Part shown: positions 50,741 to 59,806 of the stretch, piece by piece
Position numbering within the stretch: position 1 is the stretch's first letter
Layout of the letters: every line of letters starts with the position of its first letter
DNA from: Paraburkholderia lacunae
Lineage (GTDB): Bacteria > Pseudomonadota > Gammaproteobacteria > Burkholderiales > Burkholderiaceae
Reading direction: 5' to 3'
Assembly: GCF_003353175.1 (NCBI RefSeq)
Contig: NZ_QHKS01000007.1
Span: 186,001-250,000 of the forward strand
DNA: 64,000 nucleotides
Notes under the pieces: model-generated
The model's database searches: none
What the model saw: only the letters and a program-made list of their open reading frames with translations
Told to the model about the DNA's origin: nothing
Made by a program: the position numbers and the translations under genes

Positions 50741-51540
50741 GTCGTAACCTCGTCGAATATTGCAACGGCGCGCGTCCAGCCGGCCGACGCGCCGCGAATC
50801 TTGTGCGGAAAGCAGCTGATGGTGAACCCATGCGGCGGCAGCGCTTCGAGGTTGTGCAGCTTCTCGAGATGGCAATAGCCGATGTCGCGCCCCGCCTTAT
50901 GGCCTTCCCAGATCAGCGAGACGTCGCCGGTTTCGGCGATCTTCTTCGCCGTGTACGAAAAAGGTGCATCCCAACTCCATGCATCGGTGCCCGTCAGACG
51001 TATGCCGCGCTCGAGCAGATACATGGTGGCCTCGTAGCCCATTCCGCAACCGGCGTTGACGTAGTCGCCATGCCCATAGCGCGAACCGGCGCGCGTATTC
51101 ACGACGACGATGTCGAGCGGGTCCAGTTGATGGCCGATCCGTGTGAGTTCCGCTTCGACATCGGCGGCGGTCGCGACATAGCCGTCCGGGAAGTGGCGAA
51201 AGTCGAGCTTCACGCCCGGCTGAAAGCACCACTCGAGCGGGACTTCGTCGATAGTGGCGGACGCCTTCGGGTCGCCGAGGTTCGCGTCCATCGTCGAATG
51301 GAAATGCCAGGGCGCGTCGAGGTGGGTGCCGCTATGCGTCGTCAACGTGACCCATTCGGCCGCGGCGGCTTCGCCGTCCGGGAAGTCTTCGACCTTGGTT
51401 CCCGGCAGCATGGCCATGAATTCGCCCACGGTATCCGCATGCTTCTGGTAGGTGATTTTCGGCGCGAGCGGCGGTGGGTCGGATAACACGTCGTTTTCGA
51501 GGTAGATCGAAAGATCGACAAATCGGCGATTCGGTTTCAT
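50737..51540 (-). CDS. Cyclase-family (kynurenine-formamidase-like) metal hydrolase
   Basis: A 267-residue protein of the cyclase/KynB superfamily. The metal motif HSGTHLDAPWHF (from His69) is intact, and the supporting region SLIWEGHKAGRDIGYCH is present in the C-terminal third. Members hydrolyse amide or lactone bonds in aromatic and heteroaromatic degradation, which would fit a ring-opening product. ATG at 51540 overlaps the MFS stop as ATGA; open frame further upstream is inside the permease gene. Confidence 0.87.
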   Translation of the reverse strand: MKPNRRFVDLSIYLENDVLSDPPPLAPKITYQKHADTVGEFMAMLPGTKVEDFPDGEAAAAEWVTLTTHSGTHLDAPWHFHSTMDANLGDPKASATIDEVPLEWCFQPGVKLDFRHFPDGYVATAADVEAELTRIGHQLDPLDIVVVNTRAGSRYGHGDYVNAGCGMGYEATMYLLERGIRLTGTDAWSWDAPFSYTAKKIAETGDVSLIWEGHKAGRDIGYCHLEKLHNLEALPPHGFTISCFPHKIRGASAGWTRAVAIFDEVTT

Positions 51541-52742
51541 GCGGAAACTCCCACGTTGCGTGCACGGTGTGGAAGACGAGAAAAGCAGAAGATCGCGATC
51601 GCGGCAATCGCCACCGCCGCCGCACCGAGACTGCCGTAGCCGAAGTGCTTGACGAGCGTGCCGCCAAGAATCGGGCCGATGGCGGCGCCCGTCATGAGCA
51701 TGGCGGGCGTGGCCGCAACGGCACGGCCGGTCCTGTCGAGGCGCGCGAGTATGCCGAACGCGAAGGTGTGGCTGAAGATCATCACCGCCGCAAACACCGA
51801 AGCGCACACCGCATACGGCGCGAAAGCGCTGCTCTGCGTGAGCGTCACCGCGATGACCGCCTGCGCCAGCGGCCCACATTGCACGACTCGCACGCCCGGC
51901 AGGCGCGATTCCAGAAAGCCCGCGAGCGCCGCGGGTATCAGGTTCACGAGACCGAGGGCGATGAGCACACCCGTGACAGCGGAGAAACCGAAGCCGCGAT
52001 CCAGTCCGATGCGCTGCATGAAAGCAAATACCATGGCCTGCGTCAGTCCCATGCAGGCGACGCCGATCATGCCGAACCAGACAGCCCGGTCGAGCCGCGA
52101 CTCGGCGCTCGCCGCGCCGGTATCGCGTGAGCGGGTCGCCGGGAACGCCATCGCGGAGATGAACGCGGCGACGGCCATCACGCCGGCGAACACGTGGAAA
52201 AGCGCCCTGCCGCCGTGAGCCGCAATCAATCCCGGCGTGATGCCGAGAAAAGCGATGGCGAAACAGCCCAACGACAACCCGGCCATCGCGAAGAGCCGAT
52301 GCGGATTAAGACTGCGCCCAATGGTTCCGTGCGTGACGCTCAGGCTGCTTCCGACAGAAAGCCCGGCCACCAGATGCAGGCCCGCCATCAGCTCATAGCG
52401 GTCGGTCGCCGCGGTCACGGCGAACGCGACGGCGGCGACAGCGAAGCCGGTCGGCGCAATGACGCGTGCCTGCAGGCGGTTCAGGCGGGGCGAGAGGAAC
52501 ACGCTGCTCGCGACCGCGCCGACGAGAAACAGTGTGGCCAGCGCGCCGGCCTGCTGCGGGTCGAGATGATAGTCGCCTATCAGCGTGCCCACCCAGACAG
52601 GCAGAGCGACCAGGTCGACCATGCCGGCGCAGTGCGCAACGAGCAGCGCCAGCACGCCAAGGCTGCCGTATCGCGTCGCCACGGGAGCGCCGGCTTGCGC
52701 CGCGGGTTGTTGCGCGGCATCTGCTGTGATGTTCTGTACCAT
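51537..52742 (-). CDS. Major facilitator superfamily permease
   Basis: A 401-residue membrane protein with about twelve hydrophobic helices, a short hydrophilic N-terminus and a central loop near residue 205 (RSRDTGAASAE). It likely imports the substrate of this operon. GGAGG lies 7-8 nt before ATG 52742. The gene couples downstream to the cyclase by an ATGA overlap. The exact MFS subfamily is not clear to me. Confidence 0.85.
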   Translation of the reverse strand: MVQNITADAAQQPAAQAGAPVATRYGSLGVLALLVAHCAGMVDLVALPVWVGTLIGDYHLDPQQAGALATLFLVGAVASSVFLSPRLNRLQARVIAPTGFAVAAVAFAVTAATDRYELMAGLHLVAGLSVGSSLSVTHGTIGRSLNPHRLFAMAGLSLGCFAIAFLGITPGLIAAHGGRALFHVFAGVMAVAAFISAMAFPATRSRDTGAASAESRLDRAVWFGMIGVACMGLTQAMVFAFMQRIGLDRGFGFSAVTGVLIALGLVNLIPAALAGFLESRLPGVRVVQCGPLAQAVIAVTLTQSSAFAPYAVCASVFAAVMIFSHTFAFGILARLDRTGRAVAATPAMLMTGAAIGPILGGTLVKHFGYGSLGAAAVAIAAIAIFCFSRLPHRARNVGVSA

Positions 52743-52760
52743 TTGTTTGCCTCCTTCGCC

Positions 52761-53888
52761 TCAGATCGGTTGTGCCAGGCTCATGAGCGTCTCGCGCATG
52801 ATCTGGGCGTGTTCTGCCCTATCGCCTCCGCAAATCTCGATTTCGCCAAGCCGGCCTGAGTTTTCCACGACGATGCGGCAGCGTTCCCAACGGTGCGCCT
52901 GGAACGCACGCAAGGCCGCGTCGAGCGTCGCGCCGCGACCCAATTCTTCGGCGAGGACGATGCCGTCCTCGACGCCGATGCCGGCTCCGGCAGCCATATG
53001 AGGCGTCGTGGCATGCACCGCATCGCCCACGAGCACCACGCGTCCCGCAAACCACGGTTGCGGGACGAGCAGCCGTTCCAGCGGCCGGTAGATGACCGTC
53101 GAATGCGGGCCGATCTGGTCACGGATGGACTGCACCAACGGCGCGCTGAACGACGCCAGCAGATCGCGCAGCATCTGCGGCCAGCACTCGGGGTCGATGC
53201 GCTCGTTGGTCGGACGATCCTCGGTGACGAAGACGTACATCTCGTCGTGAGACACGGGATTCACGCCGGCCTTCACCTTGTGTCCCATCCACATCGTCGC
53301 GCAAGTGATCTCGGCCGGCCGCGACACGACTGCACGCCAGATGCCCTGACCGGTATAGCGTGGCTGAGGCGCGTCAGGGAACACGGCTTGCCGCACTTTC
53401 GAGTAAAGGCCATCGGCGCCGATGACGAGGTCATACGTGGCCTGCGTACCGTCGGTTAGCGTCACTTCGACGCCGTCGTCCCGTTGCACGATTTGAGAGA
53501 ACGTGCAGCCGAGGCGCACGTGCACGCCCGCCGCTCTCGTCGCCTCGGCAAGAATGTCGGCCAGTATCGGTCGCATGATCGCGCCACCACCGGGAATGTC
53601 CGGCCCCGCCACGCGAGGCGTCGGCAGTTGCCCTAACGGCGCGCCGCTCGACGCAAAGAGGTTGACACCGTCGCCGCAGAAGCCGCGCTCCATCACCGCT
53701 TCGACGACGCCGATCGTCTTCAGCGCACGCAGCGTCGGACCGCCGATGCTGATGCCGGCGCCATAGGCGCGCCACTCGCGATCGATCTCCACGAGATCGA
53801 CCTTCAGCCCCTGCTTTACGCACTGAATTGCAGTGGCCATGCCGGAAAAACCGCCTCCGACTATGAGGACATGCCGAATGGAAGTCAT
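52761..53888 (-). CDS. FAD-dependent aromatic monooxygenase
   Basis: A 375-residue flavin hydroxylase of the salicylate/6-hydroxynicotinate-hydroxylase group. It has the dinucleotide fingerprint IVGGGFSGMATA (residues 9-20), the DG motif LVIGADGLYSKVRQ and the GD motif VLVGDAVHATTPHMAAGAG, enough for a complete FAD and NAD(P)H-binding protein. It probably hydroxylates an aromatic ring ahead of ring cleavage. ATG at 53888 has AGGAG at 8 nt; ATG 53909 is an alternative. It is 96 bp after the ferredoxin gene. Confidence 0.9.
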   Translation of the reverse strand: MTSIRHVLIVGGGFSGMATAIQCVKQGLKVDLVEIDREWRAYGAGISIGGPTLRALKTIGVVEAVMERGFCGDGVNLFASSGAPLGQLPTPRVAGPDIPGGGAIMRPILADILAEATRAAGVHVRLGCTFSQIVQRDDGVEVTLTDGTQATYDLVIGADGLYSKVRQAVFPDAPQPRYTGQGIWRAVVSRPAEITCATMWMGHKVKAGVNPVSHDEMYVFVTEDRPTNERIDPECWPQMLRDLLASFSAPLVQSIRDQIGPHSTVIYRPLERLLVPQPWFAGRVVLVGDAVHATTPHMAAGAGIGVEDGIVLAEELGRGATLDAALRAFQAHRWERCRIVVENSGRLGEIEICGGDRAEHAQIMRETLMSLAQPI

Positions 53889-53984
53889 GCTGACGTCTCC
53901 TGATTTCATCTGCCGCCCCCGATCGTCATACGCGGGCGCGTTTTCTGTTTTCAAATGTCGTGTGGCTGTCGTGCAGCCATGCAC

Positions 53985-54389
53985 TCACTGCCGCACCTTT
54001 TCGCCCCCGGCTTCGTTGCACGTCGGCGCGGAATCCGGGGGCATGAATACGCATACGTCGCCGTCTTCTGTCACTGCCGTATCGAACCGCGTCAACCGCT
54101 GGCCGAGGCACGGCCCCACCAGGCACTCTCCGGTCGCAATATCGAACTGCGCCCCATGCGCGTGGCAAACGATCCGTGTGCCGTCGCCGTTCAGATAGGC
54201 GTCCTTGCGCCAGGCCATCGGCGTGCCGCCGTAATGCGGACACGCGTCCAGATACGCAAAGACCTCATGGCCTCGGCGAACGAGCAGCAACGTGTCGCGC
54301 CCCTGTCCGGCGGGATCGAAACCCCGTGACCCGGGGTCGTCGAGGTCGTCGAATCGGGCGAGGCGAACCGCCAGGGTGGCCACTGACAT
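53985..54389 (-). CDS. Rieske [2Fe-2S] ferredoxin-type protein
   Basis: A 134-residue small Rieske protein. The cluster ligands are Cys50/His52 in CPHYGGTPM and Cys75/His78 in CHAHGAQFD. It could pass electrons to an oxygenase, but no ring-hydroxylating alpha or beta subunit lies in the window; the only oxygenases nearby are the FAD enzyme and the VOC dioxygenase, neither of which needs it by family rules. GAGG lies 7 nt before ATG 54389, 14 bp after the dioxygenase gene. Confidence 0.88.
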   Translation of the reverse strand: MSVATLAVRLARFDDLDDPGSRGFDPAGQGRDTLLLVRRGHEVFAYLDACPHYGGTPMAWRKDAYLNGDGTRIVCHAHGAQFDIATGECLVGPCLGQRLTRFDTAVTEDGDVCVFMPPDSAPTCNEAGGEKVRQ

Positions 54390-54403
54390 GACGGCGCCTC
54401 GTG

Positions 54404-55381
54404 TTAACCGGAGAACTTCGCGTTGACCTTCGCGGCGGCCTCTGCCGGTGCAGCGGGAGGCCCGCCCGGCGCCCATTTTTCGCGATGCTGGAACAGGAAC
54501 AACTGCGACGCGTCTGCACCCATCGGCGCGGTTCGCGCAGCCCAGCCATCGTCGTGCAGATCCATGTCCGCGTCGTACTCGACGTGGCAACCCAACGGGC
54601 TGTTGAAGTACCAAAACCAGTTCGATCCGAACCGGTGGCGTCCCGGCCCCCAGAACGACTGATAGCCTTTCTCGACGAAACGCGTCCCCGCTTGCAGGAC
54701 TCCGGTGGGTCCGCCCATATGAAACGTGAAGTGCTCGCAGCCTTTCATGAACGGCGGTGTCTGGATCATGAACAGCGTGTGATGATCGAGCGTGCCCGCC
54801 GGCCGCAGGAACGGCCCGACACCGGTGAAGCGGTCCGAGCAGCGAAAGCCCAGTCGTTCGACGTAGAACGCTTCCGCCTTGTCGGCGTCAGGCACGAAAT
54901 AAACGACATGCGAAAGCGTGCGAGGCGTGAGATCCACGTTGTCGTTCACGCCGACCACGTTCGGTCCTCGCTGCGCCGGCGCGCCTGGTGCGTTGACCGA
55001 TTCCGCGGGCAGCGCGAGCGAACGTCTCACCGTGATCTGGAAGCCGAGTGCAAAACCCATGTCGTCGACCGATTCGATCGACCCGTCCGGAAGCTGCCGT
55101 ACTTCACGGTCCCGTCGCAGTTCCGCCGCGATGTCGTTCAGCGTTGCGGCATCGGCCACGCCATAGATTGTCTTGCGCAACATGCTCCCCGTGGCGAGCG
55201 CGGGAGGTAAAGCCGGGTCATCGGTGCGCCTGATTTCGATTGCGGTGCCATCGAGCGCTTCGAAGCGGCCGCCGGCCTCATCCGCGCGGACTGGCACGAG
55301 GCCGTAGTCGAGAAGGTACTGGTTGCAGCTTGCCACGTCGTCCACGCCGAAGACGAGCGTATCGGGTCCGATGATGTTCAT
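54404..55381 (-). CDS. VOC-family extradiol-type dioxygenase
   Basis: A 325-residue type I extradiol dioxygenase-like protein made of two vicinal-oxygen-chelate domains. In the C-terminal domain the iron ligands appear as His in TLSHVVYF, His in CEHFTFHMGG and Glu in GCHVEYDADMD, with a catalytic-type HHTLFMI in between. It should cleave a dihydroxylated ring next to its hydroxyls. The product is a likely substrate of the alpha/beta hydrolase or the FAH protein. The start has a poor ribosome site. Confidence 0.87.
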   Translation of the reverse strand: MNIIGPDTLVFGVDDVASCNQYLLDYGLVPVRADEAGGRFEALDGTAIEIRRTDDPALPPALATGSMLRKTIYGVADAATLNDIAAELRRDREVRQLPDGSIESVDDMGFALGFQITVRRSLALPAESVNAPGAPAQRGPNVVGVNDNVDLTPRTLSHVVYFVPDADKAEAFYVERLGFRCSDRFTGVGPFLRPAGTLDHHTLFMIQTPPFMKGCEHFTFHMGGPTGVLQAGTRFVEKGYQSFWGPGRHRFGSNWFWYFNSPLGCHVEYDADMDLHDDGWAARTAPMGADASQLFLFQHREKWAPGGPPAAPAEAAAKVNAKFSG

Positions 55382-55409
55382 GAGCTCGAGTTCAAGTTAA
55401 AGGTTTTAG

Positions 55410-56570
55410 TCAGAGAGCGGTGCGTCCGCCCAGCGTTTCGGCCACCCAGTCGGCGATGTAGTGGCCTGCGTTGATCGAATTGTCGAAGCTGGAGTGTTGA
55501 ACTCCACCTTCACGATCGGTAAAGATCTTGAGCTCGCGCTTCGGGCTATTGACGAGCTGCTCATAAGTCCGGTGCGCCCACGCCACGGGAATCTGCGAAT
55601 CCTTCTCGCCGTGTGTCACGAGGAACGGCACCTTGATGCGATCGAGCACGCCGTCGAGGTGAACGTTTTCCGCAATCTGCATGAATTCGTCGACGTCCTT
55701 CGCGCCCCACACCCAGCAAACGTGGTTCCAGTAATGTGGCACCGGAAAATTGCCTTCGCGCTGCAGGCGCTTTTTCTGAACGTCGCGCCAGTCGTGATTC
55801 GCACCCCACACGACACCGCAAGCAAAGCGCGGCTCGAAGGCGACTGCTCGCGGGCAGTAGTAGCCGCCGAGCGAGACGCCTTCCAGACCGATGCGCTTGT
55901 GATCGACGTCGTCGCGCGTCTCCAGCCAGTCCACAATCCTGCTCGCCCACACCTCAGAGTTGTACGCGGCGTGCAGGCCGTCGAGGCGTAGCGCTTCGCC
56001 CGTGCCGGGCTGGTCTACGATCAGCGATGACACGCCGCGTGCCGCCAGCCACGCCGGCAGTCCGACGAGGTACTTCATTTCCTTCGTGGAATCGAGTCCG
56101 TTCACCTGAACCAGCAAGGGACTGCGCGCGCCGGCGCGTTTCGCCTTGACCAGCAAGCCGGAAAGGTGGCCGTTCCCGTACGGAATCGTCACCCGCTCGC
56201 AGTCCTCGCCGAGCAGCCTGACGCCCTTCGCGAACGTATCGAGCGAGCGCCGGTAAAGATCGATGCGCGCCGGTGCATCATGCGCCAGCAGCCGTTCGCA
56301 GGTGATCAGGTAGATGGCAGCGCGCTTGAACTTTTCGCCGGCCGACAGCAGCCGGCCGTGCGCTTCGTCCTCGTTCGCGAGATCGCAAAGTCGATCGGCC
56401 ATGCTGGACCATACTTGCCTGAATGCGCGGGTTCCATCGGCATCCGGCTGCTTCGCGGCCTCCTGCAAAGGCGCGCACATCGCTTCAATTTCGCCGATGC
56501 GCGCGCCCATCTCGATCGCGAGATCGACGGACAGGTTCCAGACGTAGTTCGTGGGAAAGTAACGAAACAT
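55410..56570 (-). CDS. Alpha/beta hydrolase (C-C bond hydrolase type)
   Basis: A 386-residue hydrolase with a helical N-terminal cap (1-130) and an alpha/beta core. The nucleophile elbow is GVSLGGYY, the acid likely Asp in THGEKDSQIP, and the His in GGVQHSSFDN. The layout resembles 2,6-dihydroxypseudooxynicotine hydrolase, which splits C-C bonds of diketone-type intermediates. It is placed second in the operon, next to the ring-cleaving dioxygenase. Substrate unknown. Confidence 0.82.
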   Translation of the reverse strand: MFRYFPTNYVWNLSVDLAIEMGARIGEIEAMCAPLQEAAKQPDADGTRAFRQVWSSMADRLCDLANEDEAHGRLLSAGEKFKRAAIYLITCERLLAHDAPARIDLYRRSLDTFAKGVRLLGEDCERVTIPYGNGHLSGLLVKAKRAGARSPLLVQVNGLDSTKEMKYLVGLPAWLAARGVSSLIVDQPGTGEALRLDGLHAAYNSEVWASRIVDWLETRDDVDHKRIGLEGVSLGGYYCPRAVAFEPRFACGVVWGANHDWRDVQKKRLQREGNFPVPHYWNHVCWVWGAKDVDEFMQIAENVHLDGVLDRIKVPFLVTHGEKDSQIPVAWAHRTYEQLVNSPKRELKIFTDREGGVQHSSFDNSINAGHYIADWVAETLGGRTAL

Positions 56571-56590
56571 GCAAGTCCTTCAGAGTTTTA

Positions 56591-57526
56591 TTAGTAGCCC
56601 GTAACCGGTCCCGGCGGCTTCGCCCACAACGGGATCGCGACGTTCAACCAGATCGCGTTGCTCTTCGACGTGTTGGCCGCATAGATGCCCTGCTGATAGT
56701 TGAGATTGATATTGAATTTGCCCGCGTCGTAGACGATCGAGGGGCCAATCCCGAGCGTCTTCGCCCGATTGCCGCCGATCACCGAACCGTTCTGGCGGTC
56801 GTCCGTGAACTGGTTCAGGTACGCGCCGACGAGGCCCAGCTTCCATTTGCCGATGTTCCAACCGGCCTCGAATTCGCTCACGTATGCCGTGCCCGACTTG
56901 TAGCCCGTCGTGCCATTTTCCCGATTGATCATCAAGCGATTGGCGACGCCCACGTCGATACCGTTGGGATCGTTGTAGCGCAGCGAGACGACTGGTTGCA
57001 GCGACGTATATCCCACGGCCACGCTTGGCTTCGACGGGCTATACGAGCCCGTCTCGAATGCAATGTCAAAACCGCTGGTGAACGTCAGATGCCGCGCCAG
57101 GTTCCAGCTCAGAATGACGGGAGACAGCGTGATGTTGGACAGGCCGTTCTGGGTGCCCTGCTGGCCCGCGACATTCGTATGCAGCGATACGACCGGCAGG
57201 ACGAGCTGCGAATACACACGAGCGCCGAGCACGGTAAACGGGTACGAAGCGAGCAGACGCGTCGTCGCCGAAAACGCGGACATATGGAACGGAATCGGCA
57301 GCTTCTCGCCGTTGTTGCCGTAAAGCCCATTGGCAAAGCTGTAATTGAATTGTTCCAGAGCAAACAGTCCGGGTATGGGTGGCATCTCCGCGATGTTCGT
57401 GCCCACCGCGCCTGCCGGATAAGGGGAAATCCCGCCTTCGAAAGCACAGGCGTTCTTCGATCCCAGCGCGGCAAACATCATGCAGCCTACGGAAGCGGCA
57501 ACAGCCGCGGCAATTCCTCTACGCAA
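56591..57526 (-). CDS. Outer-membrane channel, SphA/MetA phenol-degradation family
   Basis: A 311-residue beta-barrel protein with a signal peptide (about 28 residues, ending ACA) and the family pattern starting NIAEMPPIPGLFALEQFNY. The C-terminus is rich in alternating strands. Such proteins occur in aromatic catabolic operons and probably aid uptake of the hydrophobic substrate. The start is TTG at 57526, with GAGGAG at 6 nt; there is no better ATG. It is the first gene of the minus-strand operon, divergent from the LysR pair. Confidence 0.83.
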   Translation of the reverse strand: MRRGIAAAVAASVGCMMFAALGSKNACAFEGGISPYPAGAVGTNIAEMPPIPGLFALEQFNYSFANGLYGNNGEKLPIPFHMSAFSATTRLLASYPFTVLGARVYSQLVLPVVSLHTNVAGQQGTQNGLSNITLSPVILSWNLARHLTFTSGFDIAFETGSYSPSKPSVAVGYTSLQPVVSLRYNDPNGIDVGVANRLMINRENGTTGYKSGTAYVSEFEAGWNIGKWKLGLVGAYLNQFTDDRQNGSVIGGNRAKTLGIGPSIVYDAGKFNINLNYQQGIYAANTSKSNAIWLNVAIPLWAKPPGPVTGY

Positions 57527-57706
57527 TTTCGTCTCCTCATCGCCGGCGCCTCATGGGCGGGTCGGACATGTCTTTTATCGTTCAATGGGCGCAGCGAAAC
57601 ACAAATACGGCGGCGTCAGCACTGCAAGCGGCATCCCGATGTGCGCAACCGCAATTCGGTCGTGTCGGGATGGGCTTTAGATTAAGATGCACTCACGTAG
57701 CACTCA

Positions 57707-57723
57707 AATGGATTGCATCCATT
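57707..57723. promoter_or_regulatory. Palindromic operator in the divergent promoter region
   Basis: AATGGAT-TGC-ATCCATT, a perfect 7-bp dyad with a 3-bp centre, lies in the 291-bp gap between the divergent outer-membrane channel gene and the first LysR gene. Dyads of this sort in such gaps are typical LysR binding sites, and the spot is about 95 bp before the LysR start. Confidence 0.5.
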
Positions 57724-57817
57724 CGCTGTATGGGTGGCCTGAATACTTTCAGGAGAAACCCTAACGCCGGCCCACGCTGCCGGCATGGGGAGACGATATT
57801 GAACGGAGACGGCGCGC

Positions 57818-58741
57818 ATGCGCTTCAACAAACTCGATCTGAATCTGCTCGTGGCGCTCGATGCTTTACTGACTGAAGAAAGCATCAGCCGGGCGGCCGA
57901 GAAAATTCACCTGAGCCAGTCCGCAATGAGCAACGCGTTGGCGCGGCTGCGCGAATACTTCGACGACGAGTTGCTCGTGCAGGTCGGGCGCAAGATGGAG
58001 CCGACCTCACGCGCCGAAGGATTGAAAGACGCCGTGCGCGACATCCTCGTTCGGGTCGATGCGACCGTCGCGGCTCAGCCCGAGTACGTTCCCTCGCAGT
58101 CGAACCGGCTTTTCCGGATGCTGGTATCCGACTACACGATGATGACGCTCATGCCGCACATGCTGGAGCTCGCCTATCGGCAGGCGCCAGGCGTGCGCTT
58201 CGATTTGCGGCCTCAGGTCTCCAACCCGCAACGCGTGCTCGAGCGCGGCGAAGCGGACCTGCTGATCATTCCCAAGGACTTCTGCTCGACGGAACACCCG
58301 TCGGAAATGTTGTTTGAAGAATCGTTCTGCTGCGTGTTGTGGAATGAAAGCAACCTGACGAGCGGCGACATGACGGCCGAACGCTATATGGCAGCCGGAC
58401 ACGTGGTCGTCCATCCCGGCGACGGCATTGCGCTCGAAGACTCGTTCATGCAACGACTCGGCATCATTCGGCGCGTCGAGGCGAGCACGTTCAGTTTTCT
58501 GTCCCCGGCGCACCTCGTGGTCGGCACGCACCGTATCGCGACGATGCATAGCCGGCTTGCGAGGCAAGCTGCGCGCTCGTTGCCGATCACCATGCGCAGC
58601 ATGCCGGTGACGATGCCGAAGATGGAGCAATGCGTCCAATGGCACAAGCATCGCACATCGGACCAGGGCATCGCATGGGTACGCGCGCTTCTGAAAGAGG
58701 CGGTACTCGCGATGGACAGCGCATCGGCCACCGCGGTATGA
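57818..58741 (+). CDS. LysR-family regulator, NodD/NahR type
   Basis: A 307-residue activator. The N-terminus FNKLDLNLLVALDALLTEESISRAA (given in part) with LSQSAMSNALARLREYFDD is the winged helix of the NodD/NahR/LinR subgroup, whose members respond to aromatic inducers. GGAG is 9 nt before ATG 57818. It is transcribed away from the catabolic operon and probably controls it through the dyad at 57707. Its stop overlaps the next LysR start as ATGA. Confidence 0.9.
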   Translation: MRFNKLDLNLLVALDALLTEESISRAAEKIHLSQSAMSNALARLREYFDDELLVQVGRKMEPTSRAEGLKDAVRDILVRVDATVAAQPEYVPSQSNRLFRMLVSDYTMMTLMPHMLELAYRQAPGVRFDLRPQVSNPQRVLERGEADLLIIPKDFCSTEHPSEMLFEESFCCVLWNESNLTSGDMTAERYMAAGHVVVHPGDGIALEDSFMQRLGIIRRVEASTFSFLSPAHLVVGTHRIATMHSRLARQAARSLPITMRSMPVTMPKMEQCVQWHKHRTSDQGIAWVRALLKEAVLAMDSASATAV

Positions 58742-59703
58742 AAGCGATCGTCGGCAGAAAGCGCGCCGCGAGCACGAAAGTGGACATGCAGCCCGCTCAC
58801 GATGCGCCGTCCATTCTCGACTCACGATGGCAAGTGTTTGTGCGCGTGGCGGATCTGGGCAGTCTCAGCAAGGCCGCTATCGCGCTCGACATGCCCCAGT
58901 CTCTCGTCAGTCGAAACATTGCGCTGCTTGAGCAGCAATGCGGCGAGCGGCTCTTTCGCCGCACCGGCCGCGGCGTCGTGCTCACCGAGTTCGGCGAATA
59001 CGTGCTGCCGCGCGTCTCGCATCTCGCCGAAGAGGCAGACGCGCTTGCCGACGACATTCGCAGCGCGCGCGGGCAGCCGGCTGGCGAGGTGCTGGTGGGT
59101 TTGCTGCCGTCGGCTGTCGATCAGCTCGCTGGTCCGTTGTTCGCGTCAGTGACAAAGGAACTGCCCGGCGTCAGGCTTCACCTTGTCGAAGGCGCGAGCG
59201 CCCAGCTCGAGGAGCAGCTCCACGAAGGCCGCCTCGACATGGCCGTGGTCCTGCGCGAGGACGAAGCGAGCATCAAGGACGCTCACGTGCTTGCGAGGAT
59301 TCCGCTCAATCTCGTAGGCCGCCGCGAAGAGACCCTGTTCGGCAGGAAGGACTTCCCACTCGCCGGACTTTCCGGCATTCCGCTCGTCGTGCCCGGCCGC
59401 CCCCATCCGTTACGCGGACGCCTCGATCGCCTGGCGGTCGAGCATTCTCTGACACTGCAAGTGGCCGTCGAAGTCGATTCGGTGCGTTTGCAGTATGAGA
59501 TCGTCGCCGCGGGCGGCGGTTACGCGATCGCCTCGGTGCTGCCGGGCCGGCTCGATCCGCGGTTGGCTTCGTCGCGGATAGTCGGCCCCATGCTGGAAAG
59601 GTTCGTGGTGCTGGTGGACACGCCACGCCGTCCGCATACGCGAGCCACTCGCGCGGTTCGGCGTTTGATAGAGCGCCTCGATGCATTTGCGCCGACGGCC
59701 TGA
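58738..59703 (+). CDS. LysR-family regulator (CatR/CynR-like), second gene
   Basis: A 321-residue LysR protein with the HTH at SRWQVFVRVADLGSLSKAA and SLVSRNIALLEQQCGERLF (about residues 31-75) and an effector-binding domain after residue 110. ATG at 58738 overlaps the first LysR stop; ATG at 58786 is a possible shorter start. A pair of unrelated LysR types made from one message is unusual and suggests two inducers, or separate control of the plus-strand genes at 59807 onward. Confidence 0.88.
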   Translation: MKAIVGRKRAASTKVDMQPAHDAPSILDSRWQVFVRVADLGSLSKAAIALDMPQSLVSRNIALLEQQCGERLFRRTGRGVVLTEFGEYVLPRVSHLAEEADALADDIRSARGQPAGEVLVGLLPSAVDQLAGPLFASVTKELPGVRLHLVEGASAQLEEQLHEGRLDMAVVLREDEASIKDAHVLARIPLNLVGRREETLFGRKDFPLAGLSGIPLVVPGRPHPLRGRLDRLAVEHSLTLQVAVEVDSVRLQYEIVAAGGGYAIASVLPGRLDPRLASSRIVGPMLERFVVLVDTPRRPHTRATRAVRRLIERLDAFAPTA

Positions 59704-59770
59704 TCCGGTTATCGACAGAATGGATATCTGGTTTCGACACTGAGTAGTACACGCAGCCGGACGGGGTCCC

Positions 59771-59776
59771 TATAGT
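59771..59776 (+). promoter_or_regulatory. Candidate -10 box for the 59.8-64 kb operon
   Basis: TATAGT matches the -10 consensus at five of six positions, about 30 bp before the ATG at 59807. No good -35 box lies 16-18 bp upstream, which suits an activator-dependent promoter, perhaps for one of the two LysR proteins. Confidence 0.35.
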
Positions 59777-59806
59777 GCGCTGGTCACCCACACCAACGTC
59801 CACACC

